Shown: positions 1 to 7,366 of the stretch, piece after piece
Position numbering within the stretch: position 1 is the stretch's first letter
How the letters are laid out: each line of letters begins with the position of its first letter
Assembly (NCBI RefSeq): GCF_014334325.1
Contig: NZ_JACSET010000001.1
Coordinates: 217,777-281,776 of the forward strand
Length of the DNA: 64,000 nucleotides
Direction of reading: 5' to 3'
From: Treponema sp. Marseille-Q4130
GTDB lineage: Bacteria > Spirochaetota > Spirochaetia > Treponematales > Treponemataceae
Notes under the pieces: model-generated
Told to the model about the DNA's origin: nothing
Seen by the model: the letters and a program-made list of their open reading frames with translations, nothing else
Database searches by the model: none
Translations under genes and position numbers: made by a program

Positions 1-186
1 GGCACAAAAATCGATCGCCGCTTCACAGATCGCATCTCTGCTCGAAAAGTGATTGTAGAGAGAGGCTTTGTTTACGCCGAGGAGAGAAGCGATGTCGGCA
101 AGGGAGACTGCGCCCGCGCTTTTTTCAAACGCACACGTGAGAAAGGCTTGTATTATTTTATCGCGGTCGATCCGTTTTTTTGCCAT
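1..186 (-). CDS. TetR-family transcriptional regulator, N-terminal part
   Basis: The reverse complement of this stretch reads as 62 codons from an ATG at 186, open to the window edge, so the C-terminal ligand-binding domain lies outside. The visible part is a TetR DNA-binding domain: a basic start (MAKKRIDRDKIIQAF), helix 1, then the helix-turn-helix with SLADIASLLGVNKASLYNHF, matching the family's usual 'tive-A-GVs-gtlY-hF' pattern, followed by a short segment ending at Ala/Cys. It is divergent from the amino-acid ABC operon on the other strand (about 195 bp apart), so it may control that operon or itself. This is inference only; no operator is obvious. A forward reading frame over the same bases is a shadow. 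Confidence 0.85.
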   Translation of the reverse strand, partial: MAKKRIDRDKIIQAFLTCAFEKSAGAVSLADIASLLGVNKASLYNHFSSRDAICEAAIDFCA

Positions 187-281
187 GCCGTCATTATATC
201 GAAATGCGGCGTACGTGTAACGGGTGCGGACGGCATACGCGTTTATTTCATCGCGAGCGCTGACAGACCGTCGGCTAATAA

Positions 282-310
282 TTGACATTTTGGGTACCGA
301 ATTTTATACT
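282..310 (+). promoter_or_regulatory. Sigma-70 type promoter of the amino-acid ABC operon
   Basis: TTGACA at 282-287 and TATACT at 305-310 are separated by exactly 17 bp, a near-consensus promoter. The predicted start is near 317, only about 3 nt before the hairpin at 320. Confidence 0.75.
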
Positions 311-319
311 TTCGTAAAC

Positions 320-356
320 GGACAAAACTGCATACGCAGTCTTTTGTCCCTTTTTT
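320..356 (+). terminator. Leader terminator-like hairpin (possible attenuator)
   Basis: GGACAAAA (320-327) pairs with TTTTGTCC (342-349), with an inner CTGC/GCAG stem, and six T follow at 351-356. The structure begins at about +3 of the predicted transcript and ends 25 nt before the ATG at 382, after which a separate Shine-Dalgarno (AGGAGA, 367-372) follows. No gene lies upstream on this strand, so it is not a normal end-of-gene terminator. An attenuator or a 5' stabilising hairpin is likelier. Confidence 0.6.
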
Positions 357-381
357 CATTTTGTACAGGAGACATAACAGT

Positions 382-1155
382 ATGAAAAGAATTATGTTTG
401 CACTTTTTGCTGCGGCAGCTTTATTCGGTCTGATTTCGTGTTCGAAAAAAGCGCAGGTGAACATCGCTTCGGCGGAAGATTTGAACGGAAAAACACTCGG
501 TTGTCAGGCGGGAACGACCGGTGAAATTTACATTCAGGAAGAAGTGAAGGGCGCGACGCTGAAATCCTTTAAGACGGGCATGGATGCGGCCCTCGATTTG
601 AAAAACGGTGCGATCGATGCGATCGTACTCGATGAGCTGCCCGCAAAAGAAATCGTAAAGCGCAACCGCAGTTTAAAAGTGCTCGACATCCGCTTTGCAA
701 CCGAAGAATACGCGATCGCCGTAAAAAAAGGAAATACCGCTTTGCTCGATTCGATTAACAAAACGATCGCCGCGATGAAAGCGGACGGAACCTATGAAAA
801 GCTCGTAAAGACGTTTATGCCTGCCGACGGCGAGATCGTCGTCCCTGAGACGATTGTGTCGAACGGGAATCAAATTATTAAAATGGGAACGAATGCGGCA
901 TTTCCCCCGTTCGAATACATCGAAGGTACGGATCCCGTCGGTTTCGACGTGACGATGAGCCAGATGATCGCGCGTGATCTCGGGAAAAAACTGCAAGTCA
1001 TCGATATGGCTTTCGACGGATTGATTGCGGCTCTTCAATCGGATGCTATCGATTTTGTAGCGGCCGGCATGACAGCGACCGACGAGCGCAGAAAAAACGT
1101 CGACTTTTCCGAACCGTACTATTCGTCGAATCAGGTTATCATCGTCAGAAAATAA
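382..1155 (+). CDS. Circularly permuted amino-acid ABC transporter binding lipoprotein
   Basis: This 257-residue lipoprotein has a signal peptide with lipobox LISC (Cys20) and belongs to the polar amino-acid binding family (SBP_bac_3). The order of the fold is rotated. The segment that is normally second (AEDLNGKTLGCQAGTTGE and the rest of lobe II, about residues 30-115) comes first. The usual C-terminal helix (DSINKTIAAMKADGTYEKL, about 123-141) follows. A linker (about 147-164) then leads to the usual N-terminal lobe (KMGTNAAFPPFEYIEG to DFSEPYYSSNQVIIV, about 167-255), which ends the protein. The ATG at 382 is chosen because it starts the signal peptide and follows AGGAGA; an upstream TTG frame is not needed. 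The permease and ATPase genes follow downstream after a repeat. The ligand is unknown; a polar amino acid is inferred from the family. Confidence 0.88.
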   Translation: MKRIMFALFAAAALFGLISCSKKAQVNIASAEDLNGKTLGCQAGTTGEIYIQEEVKGATLKSFKTGMDAALDLKNGAIDAIVLDELPAKEIVKRNRSLKVLDIRFATEEYAIAVKKGNTALLDSINKTIAAMKADGTYEKLVKTFMPADGEIVVPETIVSNGNQIIKMGTNAAFPPFEYIEGTDPVGFDVTMSQMIARDLGKKLQVIDMAFDGLIAALQSDAIDFVAAGMTATDERRKNVDFSEPYYSSNQVIIVRK

Positions 1156-1171
1156 TTGATAGATCGAATAT

Positions 1172-1432
1172 CGAGTTTGGAAAGTATTAGCTAATAGCGC
1201 TGTGTTTACGGCGAGAACCCGCCCGCTTAGCCGCGGTCGAGCTTTTTAAGTTAGGCTTCCGTAAGCCTAACGCTCGAAACGGCACGCAGCCGGAACCTCG
1301 CCGTAAACATAAGTTTATTTGTTTTCCAAACTCGCCATTCAATTGTTGCGCGAAATGGTTGGAAAAGGACTATCTTAAAAATTACTTATTTTTTCGACAG
1401 TCCTGCGAGTTTTAGAAAACTCGAAATTGACC
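1172..1432 (+). repeat. Dispersed structured repeat R1, copy 1
   Basis: This element fills most of the gap between the binding protein and permease genes. Outer arms: GAGTTTGGAAA (from 1173) against TTTCCAAACTC (to 1333). Second arms: GTTTACGGCGAG (1204-1215) against CTCGCCGTAAAC (1297-1308). The core has TCGAGC (1237-1242) against GCTCGA (1272-1277) around a GTTAGGCTT-CCGT-AAGCCTAAC hairpin (1250-1271). A separate hairpin sits at 1406-1423. A second copy lies at 40917-41182, with the core nearly identical and the outer arms changed in a compensatory way. It contains no plausible ORF. Confidence 0.8.
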
Positions 1433-1450
1433 CTAATATTGACTGCAACG

Positions 1451-1480
1451 TTTTGAGCCGGATATCGCATTCGGCTCAAA
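1451..1480 (+). promoter_or_regulatory. Hairpin just upstream of the permease ribosome binding site
   Basis: TTTGAGCCG and CGGCTCAAA form a 9-bp stem whose 3' edge is about 10 nt before AGGAG (1491-1495). There is no T-run, so it is not a terminator. It could block exonuclease or tune permease translation. Confidence 0.35.
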
Positions 1481-1501
1481 GCGATTTACGAGGAGCGGAT
1501 T

Positions 1502-2173
1502 GTGTTTCAAATGTTTTATGACACGATGATTTCGCATATGCGCTGGAAGCTCATATTTTACGGGCTCGGTACGACACTGCTCATTGCGATCTGTGCCGTC
1601 CTCATCGGTTCGGTGCTCGGTTGCACGTTCGCTCTTTTTAAGATTTCAAAAAATAAAGTGCTGCAAAAGATTTCGCAGATCTACACGACGGTTATACGCG
1701 GCATACCGATGGCGACGCAGCTGATGATTTTTTATTTTGTGATCTTTTCGCCGATCGGCATAAGCAATGCGGTGCTCGTCGCGATCATTGCCTTCGGCAT
1801 TAACTCCGGCGCCTACTGTACGGAAATTTTCCGTGCAGGCATTCAGGGAGTCGATGCGGGACAGACGGAAGCGGGCCGCTCGCTCGGTCTTTCGTGGCGG
1901 CAGACGCTTGTTAAAATCGTTATGCCGCAGGCGTTCCGCGTCATCATTCCGACGTATACGAGCGAGTTTATCGCACTCATCAAAGAAACGTCGGTTGCAA
2001 GTTTTATCGCGGTAGTCGATCTGCAAAAAGCCTGCGACAATATCCGCAACGCCACGTACAACGCATGGCTTCCGCTTTTGTCGTGTGCGGCGGTCTATCT
2101 CTGTCTCACGGTCGGCTTGACAAAACTGTTTTCGATTTTTGAGAAAAGGATGGCGCGCAGTGATCGAAGTTAA
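1502..2173 (+). CDS. Polar amino-acid ABC transporter permease
   Basis: This 223-residue HisM/GlnP-type inner-membrane permease has about five hydrophobic segments. The EAA-loop region [22 protein letters not shown], which docks the ATPase, is clear, and RGIPMATQL is typical of the family's N-terminal half. The GTG at 1502 is chosen because AGGAG at 1491-1495 is correctly spaced for it and too far from the ATG at 1511. The ATPase gene overlaps its 3' end, so the two are translationally coupled. With the binding protein at 382 it makes up one importer, although the R1 repeat between them may set different expression levels. Confidence 0.92.
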   Translation: MFQMFYDTMISHMRWKLIFYGLGTTLLIAICAVLIGSVLGCTFALFKISKNKVLQKISQIYTTVIRGIPMATQLMIFYFVIFSPIGISNAVLVAIIAFGINSGAYCTEIFRAGIQGVDAGQTEAGRSLGLSWRQTLVKIVMPQAFRVIIPTYTSEFIALIKETSVASFIAVVDLQKACDNIRNATYNAWLPLLSCAAVYLCLTVGLTKLFSIFEKRMARSDRS

Positions 2174-2882
2174 AAATTTAATAAAAAGATTCGGAGGAGA
2201 CGCAGTTATCAACGATATCTCCGAAGCGATCGTTAAAGGCGAAAAGATTGTCATCATCGGACCTTCGGGTGCGGGCAAGAGTACCTTTTTGCGCTGCCTC
2301 AATCTGCTCGAACGTCCCGACGGCGGCAGTATTTTTTTTAACGGCGTCGATATAACCGCCGAAAAGACGAACGTCGACGAACTTCGCGCAAAGATGGGTA
2401 TGGTCTTTCAGCACTTCAATCTTTTTCCGCACTTGACCGTTTTGCAGAACATCACGCTCGCGCCCGTCACGCTCAAGCGTCAGACGAAGACTGAGGCCGA
2501 AGTGAATGCGATGAAACTCCTCGCAAGAATCGGTCTTGCCGATAAAGCTTCGACTTATCCGTCGAAATTGTCCGGCGGACAAAAACAGCGCATCGCGATC
2601 GTACGCTCCCTCGCGATGAATCCCGACGTGATGCTCTTTGACGAACCGACGAGTGCGCTCGATCCCGAAATGGTCGGCGAAGTGCTCAACCTCATGAAAG
2701 AGCTCGCCGAAGAGGGCATGACGATGGTCGTCGTTTCGCACGAAATGGGATTTGCGCGGGAAGTCGCTACGCGTGTGCTCTTTATGGACGGAGGAGTCAT
2801 TGCGGAATCGGGAACGCCGGACGATATTTTCAACCGGCCGAAGTGCGAACGGCTGCAGCAGTTTCTAAAATCGGTTTTATAA
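2160..2882 (+). CDS. Polar amino-acid ABC transporter ATP-binding protein
   Basis: The protein has about 240 residues, typical for GlnQ/HisP. It carries Walker [11 protein letters not shown]-loop [13 protein letters not shown] signature LSGGQKQR, Walker [14 protein letters not shown] and the switch His in VVVSHEM. The GTG at 2160 gives the usual family N-terminus ([13 protein letters not shown]) and has AAAGGA nine bases upstream. A longer frame starting at a TTG at 2139 would add seven atypical residues. It overlaps the permease end by 14 nt and drives import of the ligand bound by the permuted binding protein. Confidence 0.95.
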   Translation: MIEVKNLIKRFGGDAVINDISEAIVKGEKIVIIGPSGAGKSTFLRCLNLLERPDGGSIFFNGVDITAEKTNVDELRAKMGMVFQHFNLFPHLTVLQNITLAPVTLKRQTKTEAEVNAMKLLARIGLADKASTYPSKLSGGQKQRIAIVRSLAMNPDVMLFDEPTSALDPEMVGEVLNLMKELAEEGMTMVVVSHEMGFAREVATRVLFMDGGVIAESGTPDDIFNRPKCERLQQFLKSVL

Positions 2883-2896
2883 AAATTATTAATCCT

Positions 2897-4291
2897 ATGC
2901 CTGAGACGGGTTTGTTGTTTTCGCCGAAGGATTTGCGGCGTCTCATTTTGCCGCTCATCGTCGAACAGCTCCTTTCGATATTTCTCGGTATGGCCGATAT
3001 CGTTATGGTGTCGACACTCGGCGAAGAAGCGGTGTCGGGCGTCTCTCTCGTCGATTCCCTGAACGTATTGCTCGTCCAGCTCTTTGCAGCCCTCGGTACG
3101 GGAGGCGCCGTCGTTGCCTCACAATACATCGGGCACGGCGCTCACGATATGGCGTCGAAAACCGCAAAGCAGCTTCTTTATACGATCGTCGCCGTCTCTC
3201 TTGCCGTTTTAGCGCTTTGTCTCGCGTTTAACCGCCAACTCCTTTCGTTTTTATTCGGCAGCATCGACGACGGCGTTATGAGCGCTTCCCGCACGTATTT
3301 TTTTATTACGATTTTTGCGCTCCCTTCGATCGGTTTGTACAACGCGTGCGCGGCGCTGTTCCGCGCTCAGGGTAATTCCCGCGTGTCGATGCTCATCTCG
3401 CTTTTGATCAATGTTTTGAATATCGGCGGCAATGCGATACTGCTCTACGGCTTTCACCGAGGAGTCGAAGGAGTGGCGTTTCCGACGCTCGTGTCGCGAA
3501 CTGCGGCAGCCGTCGTTTTGCTCGCGCTTTTGTACAGAGGCGGAACATACAACGGACATCCTGCCGTTTCGATACGCGGCATATTCCGTTTCGAATTCGA
3601 CGGAGGAATCGTCAAACGCATCCTCTCGATCGGGGTTCCGAACGGACTTGAAAACAGCATGTTTCAAATCGGAAAGATACTCGTACTCTCGCTCATCGCG
3701 ACGTACGGTACGACGGCGATCGCCGCAAACGCCGCGGCGAATACGCTCGCTTCGTTTGAAACGCTGCCCGGTTCGGCGATGAGTCTTGCCATGCTCACGG
3801 TCGTAGGCCAGTGCATCGGTGCGGGAAAAGCGGAACAAGCCGAATACTATACGAAAAAACTGCTCGCGCTCGCATTCGCTTCGATGGCCGTGCTGAATGT
3901 GCCCTTCCTTTTGTGTGCGCCCACTCTTTTGCGCCTGTATGCGCTTTCACCCGAAACGACGCGCCTTGCGTGGTATATGACGCTTTTGCACGGCGTGTGC
4001 GCCATGCTCATTTGGCCCGTGTCGTTTACGTTTCCGAACTCGCTCCGCGCCGCCGGAGACGCCGTGTTTACGATGATCGTTTCGATGATTTCGATGTGGG
4101 TCGTACGCATCGGTATGAGCTATGTGCTCAAGTGGACGGGGATGTTCGGCCTTACGGCACAATTCGGCTGGCCGCTTTCCTTCGGCGCCCTCGGCGTCTG
4201 GTTTGCGATGATACTCGATTGGATCGTGCGCTCATCCTGCTTCGTCTGCCGTTTCCGAAGCGGCAGATGGAAAGAAAAGCGCATCATATAA
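2897..4291 (+). CDS. MATE-family multidrug/Na+ exporter
   Basis: This membrane protein of about 464 residues has roughly twelve hydrophobic segments in two repeated halves, as in MATE exporters (DinF/NorM superfamily). The first helix FSPKDLRRLILPLIVEQLL and the following FLGMADIVMVSTLGEEAVSGVSL segment are characteristic. The ATG at 2897 fits the usual N-terminus. A GTG at 2843 inside the ATPase gene is in frame but would add an atypical extension. No good Shine-Dalgarno is visible, so coupling to the ATPase gene (stop at 2882) is likely. The substrate cannot be told from sequence. Confidence 0.88.
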   Translation: MPETGLLFSPKDLRRLILPLIVEQLLSIFLGMADIVMVSTLGEEAVSGVSLVDSLNVLLVQLFAALGTGGAVVASQYIGHGAHDMASKTAKQLLYTIVAVSLAVLALCLAFNRQLLSFLFGSIDDGVMSASRTYFFITIFALPSIGLYNACAALFRAQGNSRVSMLISLLINVLNIGGNAILLYGFHRGVEGVAFPTLVSRTAAAVVLLALLYRGGTYNGHPAVSIRGIFRFEFDGGIVKRILSIGVPNGLENSMFQIGKILVLSLIATYGTTAIAANAAANTLASFETLPGSAMSLAMLTVVGQCIGAGKAEQAEYYTKKLLALAFASMAVLNVPFLLCAPTLLRLYALSPETTRLAWYMTLLHGVCAMLIWPVSFTFPNSLRAAGDAVFTMIVSMISMWVVRIGMSYVLKWTGMFGLTAQFGWPLSFGALGVWFAMILDWIVRSSCFVCRFRSGRWKEKRII

Positions 4292-4316
4292 AAACCGCCG
4301 CAGTGCGCGGCGATAA

Positions 4317-4844
4317 AGAATCGACAAGGGATTTGATCTCTTCAATTATAATAAAGGCAGTGACATCCTGCGTACGTGTAAACCGTTAAAAGAGTATACG
4401 CTATTCGTAGCTGCCGTACGGAAGCACACAAAGCTCGACAGTGAAAACGGTTTTAAGAATGCGATTACGGAGTGCATTCAAAACGACATTTTATGCGAAT
4501 ATTTACAACGGAAGTCGAAGGAGGTACGATAACAAGTATCGGCTGAAATTGCGCCTCCGCTTGTTATCTCGAGTTTGCGCTGCAAACTCGACTATAGTAC
4601 GTGTGCGCTGTTGCGCACAGAAAAAACTTTTTCGGAAGTTACAACTTCCTGCAAAAGTTTTTTGAGAGGAATAAATATGTTATCAGCCGAATATGATTAC
4701 GATGTCGATATAGCTGTGCAGCGGGAAGAAGCGTCGCACCAAAAAGCGCTTCAAGATGCAAAGAACCTCAAGCGGCTCGGTGTTTCCATAAGCATTATCA
4801 CAGAAGCCGTCGGTCTCACTCGAGAAGAAGTCGAAACGCTGTAA
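4317..4844 (+). pseudogene. Rpn-family (PD-(D/E)XK nuclease/transposase-like) gene remnant split by repeat R2
   Basis: The frame that ends at a TAA at 4530-4532 encodes the middle of an Rpn/transposase-like protein (TCKPLKEYTLFVAAVRKHTK, then FKNAITECIQNDILCEYLQ and RKSKEV). From an ATG at 4677, 55 codons give the matching C-terminus (MLSAEYDYDVDIAVQREEAS to VGLTREEVETL). In intact Treponema members of this family, as I recall them, these two parts are contiguous (EV-I/L-NML-AEYDYD). The nuclease N-terminus is missing upstream of a stop at 4314. The C-terminal piece has GAGAGG upstream and could be translated as a 55-residue protein. Non-functional as a nuclease. Confidence 0.75.
4521..4670 (+). 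repeat. Dispersed structured repeat R2, copy 1, inserted in the Rpn gene
   Basis: Between the GAGGTACGATAA at 4521 and the GAGAGG at about 4664 lies a chain of hairpins: GATAACAAG/CTTGTTATC, CGAGTTTGC/GCAAACTCG, GTGTGCGC/GCGCAC and a long terminal stem AAAAAACTTTT/AAAAGTTTTTT with an inner GGAAGT/ACTTCC. The same order, with expanded loops, occurs on the opposite strand at 60251-60537. Both copies are flanked by GAGG-like sequence. Confidence 0.75.
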
Positions 4845-4898
4845 ATCGTTCCTTAAATAAATATATTTCATAACATGTATCTGCAATCCGATATCCGA

Positions 4899-5438
4899 TT
4901 AGACAGATATATTGATTCGCGGGATTATAAATTTAATAAATAATAAAAGAACGATGCTTATACAAGCCGTGATAATCATTACTGCGGTAAACAGGGTAAA
5001 TAAACAGTTACTGTACCAGATCGATTTTGATACGGCTTTTTTATGTTTATTCGAATCTGCCACATAATACATTCCGTTCTTGCGGCAATCGTTTATCGCA
5101 TTGCCTCCGATTTTTTTATCAAAAAATTTTAAAATGGTTATGGATACTGAAGCACTTATGACGACAATAATGGAACTTATATACGGTTGTTCCCTCACAA
5201 TTTTATGAATCCCCTCAAAAAATTTTCCTGAAAAAAATTGCCGATCGACCGCCATAAACAGACAACTCAATACGGTATACAGCAATATTCCTAATTGCAT
5301 TTTTCTTAAGAGCGTTTTTTTACAGTCCTTATAAACCCATATAAAAACGATGGCACATAATAAGAATATCGGCCAGAATCCGGAAATGCCGTGCAATTCG
5401 AGGAAATCCAAGAGATGACCGAATATGGATTTAAGCAT
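4899..5438 (-). CDS. Hypothetical four-helix membrane protein
   Basis: This is a 179-residue protein that I do not recognise. It has four hydrophobic segments (about residues 20-36, 48-64, 92-108 and 150-172) and a Lys/Asn-rich loop between the last two (KKIGGNAINDCRKNGMYY to KHKKAV). The region is clearly richer in A+T than its neighbours, suggesting acquisition or an accessory gene. It stands alone, with Rpn debris on one side and a palindromic repeat upstream of its start. No signal peptide is visible. No function is proposed. Confidence 0.6.
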   Translation of the reverse strand: MLKSIFGHLLDFLELHGISGFWPIFLLCAIVFIWVYKDCKKTLLRKMQLGILLYTVLSCLFMAVDRQFFSGKFFEGIHKIVREQPYISSIIVVISASVSITILKFFDKKIGGNAINDCRKNGMYYVADSNKHKKAVSKSIWYSNCLFTLFTAVMIITACISIVLLLFIKFIIPRINISV

Positions 5439-5514
5439 TTCATGCTTATAGTTTTTGACGACTGTTTTCTTATTCTGAGGTTTTATAAGTTACAACATCG
5501 CATTTTTAAAGTTA

Positions 5515-5540
5515 CCTCTAAAAACTGCAGTTTTTAGAGG
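5515..5540. repeat. Palindromic repeat R3, copy 1
   Basis: This is a perfect 26-bp palindrome (CCTCTAAAAACTG and its exact complement, centred on CTGCAG) followed by TTCCCTGT. A related palindrome followed by TGCCCTA occurs at 17005-17030, with paired G-C for A-T changes in the arms. Confidence 0.7.
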
Positions 5541-5578
5541 TTCCCTGTATTGAAATTCGCTATTGAGCCCGTATTCTT

Positions 5579-6283
5579 TTATCTCACGGCTGCAATCGTG
5601 ACTTTTTGTACGCCTTCTGAATAAGGCGCGACCGTATAGGGCTTGAAATAAACGGTGAGTTTTTTGCCGTCGTACGTGAACGTTTGGTAATTGCCGGCTT
5701 CCGGTATGGTGCCTTCGGCTATCCAGTCCGTGCGCGCTTTTTGCGCTTCCGCTCCGTTTCCTCCGTAGTTTAAGCGCTTCATAAAATAATCTTTACATTG
5801 CGTTGCGATATCTTTGATCGATAAGCCGGACGCTTCCGTGATCGACACTTCTTTTTTCAGCGCTTTGTCGTAGGTGATCGAGTCGAGCAGCGTTTCTCCG
5901 TGTGCACCTCCTTCATAGCGGTACGCCGTAAAGAGCATCGAAATATAGTTGTCGCTTACGATGATCGAATCGCATACGGCTTTATATTCGAACGGCGGAA
6001 TTTTTTCGGCGGAAGCGCTCTTCGCGCTTTCGATTTCCTTTCTCGTTTTTTGTGCGGACGATTTGAAGTCATCGTACGCGCCGAGCGTGCGCGATTTGAT
6101 AAGAGAATTGAGATCGTCGAAGCCCGCGAACTGCGGATAGACGACTTTCGCTTCGAAGGCGGCGTTTTTTTCGGAAACCGTCGTCATTTTGTAAGGAGCC
6201 GCTCCCTTTTGAGATGCGGTTTGACATCCTGCGAATACGAGAGACGCAAGCACTGCAGAATACACGATGTGTTTGATTTTCAT
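5579..6283 (-). CDS. Lipoprotein with DUF4163/DUF3298 (RsiV/PdaC-like) domain
   Basis: The 234-residue protein has a lipoprotein signal peptide with lipobox VFAGC. The mature part resembles the DUF3298/DUF4163 exported proteins: a conserved beta segment ending RYEGGAHGE, then the SITYDKALKKEVSITEASGL segment and a C-terminal strand with ALKKEV and YFKPYTVAPYSEG. Family members include RsiV-type anti-sigma and PdaC-type domains, but no enzymatic domain is present here. The ATG at 6283 is preferred over an upstream in-frame start because AGGGG sits six bases before it. It is a single gene divergent from the ABC permease at 6434. Confidence 0.8.
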   Translation of the reverse strand: MKIKHIVYSAVLASLVFAGCQTASQKGAAPYKMTTVSEKNAAFEAKVVYPQFAGFDDLNSLIKSRTLGAYDDFKSSAQKTRKEIESAKSASAEKIPPFEYKAVCDSIIVSDNYISMLFTAYRYEGGAHGETLLDSITYDKALKKEVSITEASGLSIKDIATQCKDYFMKRLNYGGNGAEAQKARTDWIAEGTIPEAGNYQTFTYDGKKLTVYFKPYTVAPYSEGVQKVTIAAVR

Positions 6284-6433
6284 AAAAACCCCTATAAAAA
6301 CTTTTGGCAAACGGCGGCGATTGTATTAAAACGGATACGCATCTGCGCTTGCCGTTTCGGATTTGCCGCCTATTCACATAAATGAAAAAAAATATTACTA
6401 TCAATAGTTACAAGAAGGTTATGGGGAGTCTGC

Positions 6434-7366
6434 ATGATTTACGGTATTTTAATCGAAGGCTTGATATACGGCATCATGGTGCTCGGCGTTTTCGTGTCTT
6501 TCCGAGTTATCAATTTTTGCGATATGACCGTCGACGGAGCCTTTCCGCTCGGCGGCTGCATCCTTGCCGCATGTCTGCTGCACGGCGTACCGCCCGTCTT
6601 TGCGCTTTCGCTCGCATTTTTCGGCGGCGCTTTTGCAGGGCTCGTCACGACGCTCATCTATACGCGCTTTCGCATACCCGATCTGCTCGCCGGCATCCTC
6701 GTCATGACGATGCTTTATTCGATCAATCTCCGCATCATGTCAAACCGTGCGAACATATCGTTTTTGCGCATCGAAACGATTTTTTCAAAGAGCGCCGCAT
6801 GGACGGAACGCGTCTTTCCCGCACTTCCTCCTGAAGCGGGCATCCTTTTGTTTTTAATAATTTTCGTCGCCGTCTTAAAAGGACTCCTCGATCTCTTTTT
6901 TCACACCGACATGGGCTTGACGATGGGTGCGCTCGGAGCGAACGAACAAATGGTCGTTTCTCAGGGCGTCGATCCGAAAATACTCCGCGGCATCGGCGTG
7001 TCTTTCGGCGACGGACTTGCAGCCCTTTCGGGTGCCTTTGCCGCAATGTACAACGGCTTTGCGGACGTGGGAAGCGGTACGGGCGTCATTGTCGGAGGGC
7101 TTGCCTCCCTCATGCTCGGAGAGTTTATCATCCGTTCGAATAAAATTTTCATGCAGACGCTCCGCGTTTTGCTCGGATCGATTTTATACCGCGCGCTCAT
7201 GTTCGCAGGCAGAAGCTACGGTTACCGGATCGGCTTGACGAGCAACGATCTGAAACTCGTCACGGGCTTGCTTATCATCCTGTGCCTCGTCATATCCAAT
7301 TTGAAAGGCAAGGCGAATTTTAAATCGCATCTTTTACGGCCGGCGAAAGCGGGAGGCGAAGCATGA
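6434..7366 (+). CDS. ABC transporter permease (LivH-like, tryptophan/DUF534-binding-protein type)
   Basis: This 310-residue inner-membrane permease has eight to nine hydrophobic segments. FCDMTVDGAFPLGGCILA near the N-terminus and GANEQMVVSQGVDPKILRGIGVSFGDGLAALSGAFAA are typical of the branched-chain-like permeases that work with DUF534/TrpX-type binding proteins. Start ATG 6434 follows GGGGAG. It overlaps the next gene by ATGA, so it is coupled to the ATPase. The usual binding-protein gene is absent: the gene upstream is the divergent DUF3298 lipoprotein. The substrate is therefore unknown. Confidence 0.85.
   Translation: MIYGILIEGLIYGIMVLGVFVSFRVINFCDMTVDGAFPLGGCILAACLLHGVPPVFALSLAFFGGAFAGLVTTLIYTRFRIPDLLAGILVMTMLYSINLRIMSNRANISFLRIETIFSKSAAWTERVFPALPPEAGILLFLIIFVAVLKGLLDLFFHTDMGLTMGALGANEQMVVSQGVDPKILRGIGVSFGDGLAALSGAFAAMYNGFADVGSGTGVIVGGLASLMLGEFIIRSNKIFMQTLRVLLGSILYRALMFAGRSYGYRIGLTSNDLKLVTGLLIILCLVISNLKGKANFKSHLLRPAKAGGEA

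Noticed and set aside
361-381. TTG start seven codons upstream of the permuted binding protein
   Set aside because: The ATG at 382 begins the signal peptide and has AGGAGA correctly placed.
3811-4389. 192-residue plus-strand frame overlapping the MATE gene
   Set aside because: Another frame of the MATE coding region with Arg/Ala-rich filler, no known domain.
6284-6310. A third R2 copy upstream of the DUF3298 gene
   Set aside because: Only the terminal AAAAGTTTTTAT-like stretch matches R2; none of the other stems are present.
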